Source: Niastella vici (GTDB taxonomy: Bacteria; Bacteroidota; Bacteroidia; Chitinophagales; Chitinophagaceae). Taken from it: a stretch of 64,000 nucleotides of DNA. Every line of letters begins with the position of its first letter. Positions within the stretch are counted from its first letter, which is position 1. The notes under the pieces were generated by a model. That model did no database searches. It saw nothing but the letters and a program-made list of their open reading frames with translations, and had not been told where the DNA came from. The position numbers and the translations under genes are program-made. The stretch lies in contig NZ_LVYD01000057.1 of the NCBI RefSeq assembly GCF_002077945.1, positions 62,001 through 126,000 of the forward strand, written 5' to 3'. Shown one piece after another: positions 55,933 to 64,000 of the stretch.

Positions 55933-55999
55933 AGCATTAAATATTTCCAGTCAATCAGTGTATAAAAAGCACAGTTTGTAACTAACAGCATCCAGGCGC

Positions 56000-56473
56000 T
56001 TACCCTGGGTTCAAAAACGAACGAACATCAATATCAAATCGCCTGTTACGTTCATTAAACTCTTTTTCATCCAGGATCCATAAACCCGCTGCAATTCCGG
56101 GAGGAGCATGGGTCCTTTCTACCAGGTAATAACCATTTGACAATAGAATATAGCCCGAGCCCAGATCGTGAAAATCTCCATTGTTGTCATAACAAAAGAA
56201 AAAATCAGCAATGGTTTGCCCTTCCACTTTTGTTTTGGCTTCGTCTGATACCGGTTTTCCGCTATCAAATTTTTTCCGGTAATACGACAAATTTTCCGGG
56301 GTCTCCTTCCGAAATTCAACATCATCGAACATTGGTATATCGATAATAATATTTCCTGTTAGCCTGATAAAAGACTTATAATTTGATAGCCCCCACTCAT
56401 TTTCATACTTGTAATGATATCTTATTTCGAGCACTTCCTTTCCTATTAATGAGGATAGCATTAAAACTTCCAT
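56000..56473 (-). CDS. Hypothetical protein
   Basis: A 157-residue protein without signal peptide or membrane helix; no family recognised. It is acidic and aromatic-rich (FIRLTGNIIIDIPMFDDVEF, ADFFFCYDNNGDFHDLGSGYILLSNGYYLVERTHAPPG) with a mixed alpha/beta pattern, in the style of small immunity-like proteins, though no partner toxin is nearby. It is transcribed alone; the region upstream (56474-56923) is AT-rich. Base composition is lower in GC than its neighbours. Confidence 0.65.
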   Translation of the reverse strand: MEVLMLSSLIGKEVLEIRYHYKYENEWGLSNYKSFIRLTGNIIIDIPMFDDVEFRKETPENLSYYRKKFDSGKPVSDEAKTKVEGQTIADFFFCYDNNGDFHDLGSGYILLSNGYYLVERTHAPPGIAAGLWILDEKEFNERNRRFDIDVRSFLNPG

Positions 56474-56923
56474 AGTTTAGATTATTGAGCCCAAATTACA
56501 GGAAAAGCGCTGAATGCAGGTAAACCATGCCACTCATTGGTCATTTCCCTGGCTGCATCGGCTTTTAAAAATGGCAATTATATAACTTTCAATAAATTGC
56601 TCCTTAGTCATAAATACAGACAATCATTAATGGCATAATGATTGTTGCTACTAGACCCAATTATTCACCTTATTCCTACGTTTGAGATCAAAAGAAATCC
56701 GGGTACTCTACCAAGAAGACAGTACAACGAATAGTCCGGCTTATTTCTTTCCCGATCATTTGATGCTTAACCTGTTCCTTCCATTCACATTTGCAAAGGG
56801 TGCGGTGTGCCTTGTTGTACATCAGTTCCGTTACAAGTGCGATGCACGATATATCTGTGTAATTCAGTGTAATTGCACAGGAGCAAAGTATTTATGAAAA
56901 CCCACAATAAACTTTGAAAAACT
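56474..56923. other. Intergenic region upstream of the C1 peptidase gene
   Basis: 450 bp with no credible gene (a 71-residue frame at 56682-56897 has no features). It holds an AT-rich hairpin ACAATCATTA-N6-TAATGATTGT (56620-56645) and near 56858-56878 a repeated TGTGTAATT, either of which could be a regulatory site. Confidence 0.5.
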
Positions 56924-57907
56924 ATGTCAGTACAACTATGGAAGGTGTTGGTACCAGCACTGGGGCTCTCTATGCTATGGACAGCCTGTAGAAAAGAACA
57001 ATCCGCTACCCAAACTGAAACACAGCATTCGAATATCGCTATGTATTCGGGAACTGTTGAAGATGATGCTGCAATGGTAAATAAGACGCCATTGGTTTTA
57101 TCGGCTAATCTTTTAACTAAATTAAGTACGGCCCGTAAAAGTAAACCAGGTACCACTACACCTACCGACACTACCACCACTACGGTTCCTACTACACCTA
57201 CTGATACTACTACCACCACTACTCAACCTGTTGACACTACGGTCATTGCTCCTACTCCCTTACCTTCCAATTATTCGATCGTAATGCCATCTCCACGCTA
57301 CCAGGGCTCAGAGGGTTCGTGCGTGGCCTTTGCAGTTACTTATGCCAGAGCGGCTGAGCAATATTATAAAACAGGCGCTGTAGCCTATAGTGATGCGGTA
57401 AACGTGTTTAGTCCTGAATATGTTTTTAACCAGGTTACCATGCCGGGTTGTACCGGGTCGGCAGTCACCACTTCATTGGACCTGTTAAAGAACCAGGGCG
57501 TTTGCACCTGGCAATCGATGCCATACAGTACCAATAACGGATGTTCGGTGTTACCAACCACTGCTCAGTTTACTGAAGCCGCTAATTATAAGATCGCTTC
57601 CTATTCAAGGCTCATCGATTCGGATAAAGTGGCTATCAAAACAATGATCTCAAAGAATCATCCGGTGATTGCAACGTTTACCATTGACCAAAGCTTTTAT
57701 GATGCTTATCCCGGCTTTATCTGGAAGACATTGACGGGTAATTCCGGTTCACATACCATGGCAGTCTGTGGTTACGATGATGCCAAACATGCTTACAAGG
57801 CCATTAACTCATGGGGGCCCACCTGGGGCGATGCCGGTTATATCTGGATAGATTATGATTTCTTCCCGGTGGCTGCTTCGTATTATACATACGTAATAAA
57901 TTTATAG
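56924..57907 (+). CDS. Papain-like (C1 family) cysteine peptidase lipoprotein
   Basis: A 327-residue surface or periplasmic lipoprotein: the signal peptide ends LWTAC with Cys22. A region of about 50 residues is followed by a Thr/Pro/Asp linker (76-108) made of repeated TTPTDTTTTT units. The catalytic domain (about 115-327) shows Q127 and Cys133 in YQGSEGSCVAFA, His277 in GSHTMAVCGYDD and Asn295 in INSWGPTWGDAGY, a full papain set. There is no obvious propeptide. It is convergent with a T9SS protein and shares its terminator. Confidence 0.92.
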   Translation: MSVQLWKVLVPALGLSMLWTACRKEQSATQTETQHSNIAMYSGTVEDDAAMVNKTPLVLSANLLTKLSTARKSKPGTTTPTDTTTTTVPTTPTDTTTTTTQPVDTTVIAPTPLPSNYSIVMPSPRYQGSEGSCVAFAVTYARAAEQYYKTGAVAYSDAVNVFSPEYVFNQVTMPGCTGSAVTTSLDLLKNQGVCTWQSMPYSTNNGCSVLPTTAQFTEAANYKIASYSRLIDSDKVAIKTMISKNHPVIATFTIDQSFYDAYPGFIWKTLTGNSGSHTMAVCGYDDAKHAYKAINSWGPTWGDAGYIWIDYDFFPVAASYYTYVINL

Positions 57908-57923
57908 GTATATGGTCCTTATG

Positions 57924-57961
57924 CAAACCAGGGTTGCCTCTTGCGAAGCAACCCTGGTTTG
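57924..57961. terminator. Bidirectional terminator between the C1 peptidase and T9SS protein genes
   Basis: CAAACCAGGGTTGC and GCAACCCTGGTTTG pair perfectly over 14 bp around a 10-nt loop; it follows the C1 peptidase stop by 17 nt and faces the convergent gene as well. Confidence 0.85.
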
Positions 57962-57984
57962 ATTATCAAGATCCGAGGGGACGT

Positions 57985-60345
57985 TTATCTATTTAATTCC
58001 AATATTGTACCTCTTACTGTTTTTTCGCCTACTTTAAGCCTGTAGATAAGTGCCTGGTTATTTAAACGCGTACTGAATTGTACGAATTTAGTAATACCGG
58101 CATCTACCTTTCCATCAAAAGCAATTCCAACCCGTTGTCCCTGTGTGTTGAACACTTCAAGTATAGCCCGGCCGCTCACTGGTGATGTAAAGCGGAAGTT
58201 GACCGTATTACTGAAAGGATTCGGGAATGCCTGTACCTGCAGTTCCTTACTGGCTGTATTCAGTGAAGTGGCACTTGGCAGTGCAGGACCGTTGATCCTG
58301 TTTCGTACCGGACTGGAAACAGAAGGACTTGTAAATCCCTGTGTTGCCGGCGCCGGATCGCTGTTGGTGATCATCCTTGCCCCCGACGGAAGGGTATTGC
58401 TGGTTACACATGAATCGGTAACAGTGATAGTCTGTGTGCAGGTATCTCTGTGTCCACAGGCATCCTGTGCAATCCATGTTCTGGTGATCACATCTTTGTA
58501 ATAGATCTTAACTCCACAACCATTATCCGCTGCTGTTGCTGTTCCGGTATTCGATGGATCTTTAGAATCAGCACATGCCACGTTTTTATTAGCCGGACAA
58601 GTGATATCGAGGGTTGAACTTACATTTACACCCACCGTCTTTGTACAGCTATCCTTTATTAAACCTGATGTGGAAGCAACCACGAGCTTTAATGTAAAAT
58701 TGGTTCCACAAGTTGTACCTGCAGTTACAGATACAGTAGTATCGGTGGTGGACCCATTTATGGTAGCACCATTGGTATTGTTTATCAGGCTCCACTTTAA
58801 GGTGAAATTAGTCGGAATAGGATCAGCAACACCGTTATGATCCGGATCATACTTGTAGGTATTGGTAGAACCCGGACAAACTGGATCTGGGCCGCTGATA
58901 CCACATTGTGGGGCGGCCGAAGTTACTTTAACGACCACGGTGTCTTTGGCTGAGCAATTCGGCGCTGCCCGCTGAGTTTTTGTTACAACAAATGTGTAAG
59001 TTCCTGCTTCAGTGGCGGTAAATAATGGATTTGTTATTGTATCCTTATCTAATGAACCGCCCGAAGGGGGATCTTGTGTCCACTTGTAGCTGAAATCGGC
59101 AATGGTACCCGTAGCACTCAACTGTGAAGTATTTCTAACAGAGAGGTCAAAACTGTCGGGCACAGCGGTAGCCACTACCTGTACATTTTGTATGGTTCCC
59201 GCCGGTGCGAGCGTACAGGAGTCTTTGAGACCATTGGCAGTTACTACAATTTTCAGGCTAAAGGAACCACCCGGCGTAAATCCACCCGAACCGGGAACAA
59301 TAGTCACTGAAGAACCGGTATTGGAGCCGCTGATGGTTGCATTGGCTGTATTATTAAATATCGACCATACAAAGGTAGCGCCAGTTGTGCCGCCAGTGTA
59401 ATTAAACGTGAGCGATGCCGTTTCCGGACAAGCGAGTTGTGCCGTACTAAGTCCACAAACTGGTGGTGCTATTACGGCATTAGCGCTCAATGACCTGTCC
59501 TGGTTACCTACGCCGGAAATATTAACCAAACCCGGGAAGGTATTCATGGAGATCTGCCTCATGTGGTAAGGTGAACCACTGATACCACCAGCTGAACGGG
59601 GTATACCACCTGCTAAGAAACCCCACTCGTTCCGGTTGGCAATATGCCCGCCCCAGGCTAATAGTACAGAGTCTTTAAGGGCCGTAAACGTGATTATAAC
59701 CCGGGTCGAAGACTCTGTTGCACCATTTGTCAATGATTGTTGAAAAACGTACTGAATGTTAGTAATATCTGCATTATATGCTGTCAGTACGCGTTGACTG
59801 TCGGGCAAGGCCAAAAAACTGTTTGTGGGCAGGTTTGGAACAGGACTGCCAACACTCGACGGTACGGGGAAGCCAAAAGTATCTTTATTTACCGTTTTCA
59901 TTATATATTCACTGCTTCCGCTTACCATGATCAATGGATTTATCACTTCAGCAGGGTGGCCAAATTGCTGATGCGGTTCAAGCCGTTGATAATGGGTAAG
60001 GTAATCAATAGCCATTCTGTCGCTGTGCTTGGTATCGTATTCTATTACATATTGATACTGGTTATTAACAACAGCGCCCGTTATCAAACTCCTGTAGGCA
60101 ATGGAATGGCTTTCAACATAGTGCGCATTGGAAGCACCGGCATTACCGTTAACCCAGCTTGGGTTAGGAAACGTTTTGTAAAAATTTTTGGTGGGGTCGT
60201 TAGCGGGGCCATTTCTTATTTGGTCGAGATTGCCCGACTGACTGAACATCTTTATTGGTGAAAGAAACAGAATAGCGAGCAAAATTGCCGTTATGTTCAA
60301 ATGACTGGCTTTTGCACGCTGATAAAGTAGGGTTACTTTTCTCAT
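57985..60345 (-). CDS. T9SS-secreted surface protein with PKD-like and HYR-like domains
   Basis: About 786 residues from MRKVTLLYQ; a frame 45 nt longer is open but starts outside the signal. The signal peptide (ITAILLAILFLSPIKMFSQ) is followed by a large N-terminal domain typical of Bacteroidetes adhesin-like proteins (DQIRNGPANDP ... YVIEYDTKHSDRMAIDYLTHYQRLEP ... LLAWGGHIANRNEWG). Two similar PKD-like modules with a CG...CP start (CGLSTAQLACPETASL and CGISGPDPVCPGSTNTY) flank another domain; a HYR-like module (ITCPANKNVACADSKDP ... TWIAQDACGHRDTCTQTITV) precedes the C-terminal sorting domain (QAFPNPFSNTVNFRF ... YRLKVGEKTVRG). Predicted surface role is adhesion or structure. Confidence 0.88.
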   Translation of the reverse strand: MRKVTLLYQRAKASHLNITAILLAILFLSPIKMFSQSGNLDQIRNGPANDPTKNFYKTFPNPSWVNGNAGASNAHYVESHSIAYRSLITGAVVNNQYQYVIEYDTKHSDRMAIDYLTHYQRLEPHQQFGHPAEVINPLIMVSGSSEYIMKTVNKDTFGFPVPSSVGSPVPNLPTNSFLALPDSQRVLTAYNADITNIQYVFQQSLTNGATESSTRVIITFTALKDSVLLAWGGHIANRNEWGFLAGGIPRSAGGISGSPYHMRQISMNTFPGLVNISGVGNQDRSLSANAVIAPPVCGLSTAQLACPETASLTFNYTGGTTGATFVWSIFNNTANATISGSNTGSSVTIVPGSGGFTPGGSFSLKIVVTANGLKDSCTLAPAGTIQNVQVVATAVPDSFDLSVRNTSQLSATGTIADFSYKWTQDPPSGGSLDKDTITNPLFTATEAGTYTFVVTKTQRAAPNCSAKDTVVVKVTSAAPQCGISGPDPVCPGSTNTYKYDPDHNGVADPIPTNFTLKWSLINNTNGATINGSTTDTTVSVTAGTTCGTNFTLKLVVASTSGLIKDSCTKTVGVNVSSTLDITCPANKNVACADSKDPSNTGTATAADNGCGVKIYYKDVITRTWIAQDACGHRDTCTQTITVTDSCVTSNTLPSGARMITNSDPAPATQGFTSPSVSSPVRNRINGPALPSATSLNTASKELQVQAFPNPFSNTVNFRFTSPVSGRAILEVFNTQGQRVGIAFDGKVDAGITKFVQFSTRLNNQALIYRLKVGEKTVRGTILELNR

Positions 60346-61128
60346 AAAAATTAATTGAAGAGTAAAAAATTGCTTGCATAGTGGGGGCATTTTTTCACCG
60401 GGTGTTTTTTTCCGGATGCCTGGTTGTTAGAGAAGATGTACCATTAAGAGACGGTAGGCGACCGCGCCCGGTGGATATGCAGTGCAAACAATTGTAACCT
60501 TCTCCACGACCCATTTAGAAATGTAAAAAAATAAGGTGCATATAAATTGAATAGAAGATTGGATATGCAGTAGCGATAACACCTGAAATCAGTGATGCCT
60601 GCGTGAAGAAGTATGTTATTGTAATAAACATCGTGATTGCCACAAAAAGGATCGTTTGCCATACCTTCAGATTTATCGAACACACAAATAGCATCCCATT
60701 TGGCATTTTATGCACAAATGCGCATAACACGCCATCCCGGTTTCGGATAATAAAATTCCCAGGCGCCTTTATGGCACCACCTTTTACCGACACTGCTTAA
60801 TAATGCTTACTGCGGAAATTGGATAAATTCGAGTACGCTCTCTTCTGTAACTAAACTTTTACCCAATACGGATGAATCGATGGTTGATGGATAGAATATG
60901 AACGAATGGATTAACGAGGGGGCGAATTGAAGGGGCGTTGTGTAACACCTTATTTAAGGAAGATCTAATAAAATTCTAATCAGGCCCTAAGGTATAAACA
61001 ATATTTATATAACCACGCATTAGTAAAAAAATTAATCCTTTATTTTTTATTTTTTGACGGATGTCAAATAGAACTAAAAAAGCGTCCGTCAGCTGGCGGG
61101 CGCTTTTATTAAAGATGACTTACCGATA
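60346..61128. other. Long intergenic region between two T9SS protein genes
   Basis: 783 bp, AT-rich. A frame on the minus strand (60515-60793, 92 residues) encodes two hydrophobic stretches (TILFVAITMFITITYFFTQ, IYMHLIFLHF) and may be a small membrane protein, but it has no recognisable family and is listed only as a possibility. The right end holds the terminator of the next gene. Nothing else was seen. Confidence 0.5.
61076..61110 (-). terminator. Terminator of the large T9SS protein gene
   Basis: On the minus strand AAAAGCGCCCGCCAGC and its partner CTGACGGACGCTTTT form a 15-bp stem with three G-U pairs, followed by TTTTTAG. It lies 20 nt past the stop codon. Confidence 0.85.
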
Positions 61129-64000
61129 TTATTGCTTCAACACTTTCAATACATAATTTACTTTATTATTATCAGTATATATTTTCACCAGATAAATACC
61201 ATGCGATAAACCCGAAACATTCAACCTGTCACCGCTTCTGAGATATTTCCAGGCGCCAACGTTTCTTCCTTCGATATCAACCAACCCGATATTCAATGTA
61301 TTTACATTATTAATATTAAAGCTTATGGCAAGCCAGTTGACCGCAGGGTTTGGATTCAACTTTATGTATTGGGTATTATCAATCACGATAATTCCTGTAA
61401 TGGTAAAGCTATACTTTTCGGAGGCCACACCTGTACAACCATTCTCAGTTGCTGTTACTGTATAGTTGCCCGATTGCGTGGGTTTATAAACCTGGCTGGT
61501 AGCACCTGCGATGGCCACCCCTTCCAAGAACCATTGATTGCCCATGCCGGCACTTGAAACAAGGGTATTTCCGTTTACAGTTATAACCGGTTTGGCAGGT
61601 ACTGTGTTTTGCGTAACAGTCACGATGGAAGAGGTACCACTGCAGCCGTTTGTATTTACACTCACTGTATAATTGCCGCCCGCTTTTGCAAAATATTCAG
61701 CTGTTGTTGCCAGCGGAATGGTTGTTTCATTTACATTCCATTGATAACCTGATCCGGTTCCGGCATTGACGGTTAAGCGGGCACTATCGCCGGCACAAAA
61801 AGCAGCAGCAGCCGGTGTTACAGTTAAACCGGGCAATGCACTAAAATTAACAACAGCTCCATTCGATGGCAGTGAAACACAACCATTGCTGGTGGTAGTT
61901 ACTGTATATACAGCGCTTTTATCGGCCCGGAAAGTATTTCCGGTAATACCAGGCAGTACAACATTGTTGAAATACCATTGATTATTATCAGGCGAGTTGG
62001 CAATCAACAACACATTTTGTCCCTGACATAATGGGGTGCTGGTAATGCTGATCGCAGGTGCTGGCGGCCGGGGATTCACCGTAACAACCACACCGGCTGA
62101 AAGGGCCGTACTTACCCCTACTGTTTCCTGTACGGTATAAGTACCGGATGCAACAGCGGTATAGATTGAATCTATTGCACCATTTATAGCCGCTCCATTA
62201 TTGAACCATTGATAGCCTGCTCCGGCTGTTGCAGCTGTTTTTAAAACCACCTGATCGCCCTGGCAAAAAGAAGTAGCACCCGTTGCCCTGATGGATACCG
62301 AAGCCATGCCATCACCGGGAATATTATTCAGGAACAGGGAAATGTTGTTACTGTTCGGATTGGCGGTGACCAAATCGGGACGGCCATCGCCATTGATGTC
62401 GCCGGCAATAAGATCTCTCATTTCATAATTAAGCGCAACATTCCCATATAAAGTGAAATCGGAAAAAGACAGGCCACTGTTCGTACTGGTATTCTTAAAC
62501 AATCGCACCTGGTTATTATAAGTAGTGGTTACTGCCAGATCGGGTTTGCCATCGCCGTCCAGATCATTGATGGCAACATTATATGGATTAATACCTAACG
62601 GAAAATTAATATTCGGGGCAAAGGAGAACGAACCAGTGGTACTGGTATTTTGCAGTACAGATACATTGTTGTTACCGCCATGGCTAACTGCAATATCTAT
62701 TCTGCCATCATTATCCAGATCGCCCAGCGCCAGGCTTCCGGGAGAAAAACCTGATTGTAACACCGTGGCGGTTGAAAACAATATGGACCCGCCGTTTGAA
62801 ATATTCCTGTACAGCCGCAAACCATTATCGGCCACCGCCAGGTCAACTTTGCCATCGCCATCAAGGTCAGTAGCCGCGATGGCAGCTGCATAACCTAACG
62901 TATATACATTTATTTTCGGTGCAAAGGAAATATTTCCTGGTACGCTGGTGTTCCTGAACACCGCAACATAGCTGTAGGTAGCAATTGCAAGATCCGGTTT
63001 GCCATCCCCGTCAAAATCGGCAATAACGCCGCCTATCGGTTCAGCCTCATAGTCAAGATAAAAATCCTGCTTGTTATCGAATGAAATATCGGTTGTACTG
63101 GTATTTCGTAATACGGAAAAATAAGTGTTGTACTGGTTGTCCATTTTATTCAGCACAACGATCTCCGCTTTGCCGTCGCCATCCAGATCGCCTACACAGG
63201 TCCTTCCAATATAAGGATAGGTATTATAATCAGCTTTTGCAGCAAAAGATACATTTACATTATCGCTGGTGTTTTTCAGCACGGAAATACCGGTGGTAAA
63301 ATCAGAAGCGATCACATCGGGCCTGCCATCTACGTTCAGGTCCTGCAACAGCACTTGCAAGGGAAAATAACCAACAGTTGAATCGAGCGTTTTCACAAAG
63401 GAGGATGCGGTAAAAGCAGTATGGTCGCCCTTAAACGTTACAATAAAAGGCTGGCGTGAATAAGCCGTGAGGGCGCCGGTTGTAACCGATATGGGTTGCC
63501 AGGTGGCGCCAGCCGGTACGGTTACCTGTAATGTAGCGGTATCGGCACTGGTTACGGTTGCTTTTACCGCACCAAAATAAACGATGTTATCAGTTGCATT
63601 ATTACTGAAATGCCTGCCCGTAATGGCGATGGTTGAACCAACAGGTCCTGAACCGGGGGTAACCGAATAAATAACGGGACCTGCATAAAAACCGTTCATA
63701 GTAGCCCTGCCGCCCGGTGTAACAACCAATACCGGCATACTGCCTGCCTGAACGGTTGCTACCAAAGCAACTATCGTTGTGGGTGAAAGCACCTGGAATG
63801 AAACTGCCGGCGTTGCGCCAAAAGTTACGTCGGTGGCATTGGTAAAATTCGTTCCGGTAATGGTAACAACGGTTCCAGCCCCGCCCGTAACAGGTGTAAA
63901 GGAACTGATAGTGGGTTGTTTGCTGTATGTAAACCCGGTCTTTGTTGCCGTACCATGATTGGTAACCACTTTAACCGAACCGGTTGATCCCGTGTCAACA
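61129..64000 (-). CDS. Large T9SS-secreted protein with IPT/TIG, FG-GAP and Ig-like repeats (5' end outside window)
   Basis: At least 956 residues; the frame stays open to the window edge, so the start is missing. In order from the visible N-terminus: IPT/TIG domains (SSFTPVTGGAGTVVTITGTNF, YSVTPGSGPVGSTIAITGRHF), seven FG-GAP/VCBS blades with DxDGDGxxD loops (GDLDGDGKAEIVV, ADFDGDGKPDLAI, TDLDGDGKVDLAV, GDLDNDGRIDIAV, NDLDGDGKPDLAV, GDINGDGRPDLVT and one more), four Ig-like modules each with a QWF or QWN core, and a C-terminal T9SS sorting domain (KLNPNPAVNWLAISF ... KIYTDNNKVNYVLKVLKQ). The FG-GAP run could form a calcium-binding seven-bladed propeller. Probable surface adhesin or carbohydrate-binding protein. 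Confidence 0.92.
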   Translation of the reverse strand, partial: VDTGSTGSVKVVTNHGTATKTGFTYSKQPTISSFTPVTGGAGTVVTITGTNFTNATDVTFGATPAVSFQVLSPTTIVALVATVQAGSMPVLVVTPGGRATMNGFYAGPVIYSVTPGSGPVGSTIAITGRHFSNNATDNIVYFGAVKATVTSADTATLQVTVPAGATWQPISVTTGALTAYSRQPFIVTFKGDHTAFTASSFVKTLDSTVGYFPLQVLLQDLNVDGRPDVIASDFTTGISVLKNTSDNVNVSFAAKADYNTYPYIGRTCVGDLDGDGKAEIVVLNKMDNQYNTYFSVLRNTSTTDISFDNKQDFYLDYEAEPIGGVIADFDGDGKPDLAIATYSYVAVFRNTSVPGNISFAPKINVYTLGYAAAIAATDLDGDGKVDLAVADNGLRLYRNISNGGSILFSTATVLQSGFSPGSLALGDLDNDGRIDIAVSHGGNNNVSVLQNTSTTGSFSFAPNINFPLGINPYNVAINDLDGDGKPDLAVTTTYNNQVRLFKNTSTNSGLSFSDFTLYGNVALNYEMRDLIAGDINGDGRPDLVTANPNSNNISLFLNNIPGDGMASVSIRATGATSFCQGDQVVLKTAATAGAGYQWFNNGAAINGAIDSIYTAVASGTYTVQETVGVSTALSAGVVVTVNPRPPAPAISITSTPLCQGQNVLLIANSPDNNQWYFNNVVLPGITGNTFRADKSAVYTVTTTSNGCVSLPSNGAVVNFSALPGLTVTPAAAAFCAGDSARLTVNAGTGSGYQWNVNETTIPLATTAEYFAKAGGNYTVSVNTNGCSGTSSIVTVTQNTVPAKPVITVNGNTLVSSAGMGNQWFLEGVAIAGATSQVYKPTQSGNYTVTATENGCTGVASEKYSFTITGIIVIDNTQYIKLNPNPAVNWLAISFNINNVNTLNIGLVDIEGRNVGAWKYLRSGDRLNVSGLSHGIYLVKIYTDNNKVNYVLKVLKQ

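Noticed and set aside
56682-56897. 71-residue ORF upstream of the C1 peptidase
   Set aside because: No motif; the sequence has irregular composition and no recognisable start context.
60444-60793. Two overlapping minus-strand ORFs in the gap between T9SS genes
   Set aside because: The 92-residue one has hydrophobic stretches but no family; the 79-residue one is a frame shadow. Mentioned only as a possibility.

Overview
The window looks like a chromosomal segment of a Bacteroidota bacterium, most likely family Chitinophagaceae (a Niastella- or Chitinophaga-like organism). The evidence is a short primary sigma factor without region 1.1, promoters of the TTTG / TAnnTTTG type, a Bacteroidetes-type SdhCAB with a five-helix cytochrome b subunit, DUF2027-Smr, DUF3822, DUF4249, DUF1835 and DUF4260 proteins, and several secreted proteins ending in type IX secretion (T9SS) sorting domains. 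The genus is inference. No IS element, prophage, CRISPR array or tRNA was seen.

Layout. 1-240 holds the 5' part of the RNase P RNA gene (minus strand), cut by the window edge. 331-11638 is almost entirely minus strand: a DUF2027-Smr protein, an HD hydrolase overlapping an amino acid permease, then the run bioD - 5-formyl-THF cyclo-ligase - lpxK - rnr - (inserted four-helix-bundle gene) - polyprenyl synthase, with rsmD and DUF3822 upstream. 11786-17344 carries a MATE transporter, a TPR protein, folB, trxB, a DUF4249 lipoprotein and rpoD. 17714-20296 is a self-contained regulatory module: a promoter with two dyad operators, a BlaI-type repressor and an unusual BlaR1-type membrane protease fused to a cell-wall amidase and a TonB-like domain. 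20409-25867 holds a DeoR regulator, purM, ribF, holA and an anchored coiled-coil protein. 26040-35765 has a very large outer-membrane protein, a methyltransferase, an ABC-F ATPase with a degenerate second P-loop, and a tandem pair of GT-C-like membrane proteins. 35928-39514 is sdhCAB; accD and smpB follow. 42991-48689 is a topoisomerase IV operon (parE - DUF1835 - DUF4260 - parC). From 49374 to the right edge the content becomes accessory: a 5'-truncated ModF-like ATPase, an M43 protease, a GH20 hexosaminidase, a papain-like lipoprotein and two large T9SS surface proteins.

Two things stand out. First, the BlaI / BlaR1-amidase-TonB module: the operators sit exactly in the promoter spacer and over the likely start site, and the sensor carries an intact-looking N-acetylmuramoyl-L-alanine amidase domain where BlaR1 carries a penicillin-binding domain. 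Second, at least a dozen intergenic elements are built from 7- or 8-nt tandem units, most arranged as inverted arms around a short loop. They have different unit sequences but the same architecture. One encloses a complete four-helix-bundle (S23 / IVS-protein family) gene, two flank smpB, and one has run into a coding sequence.
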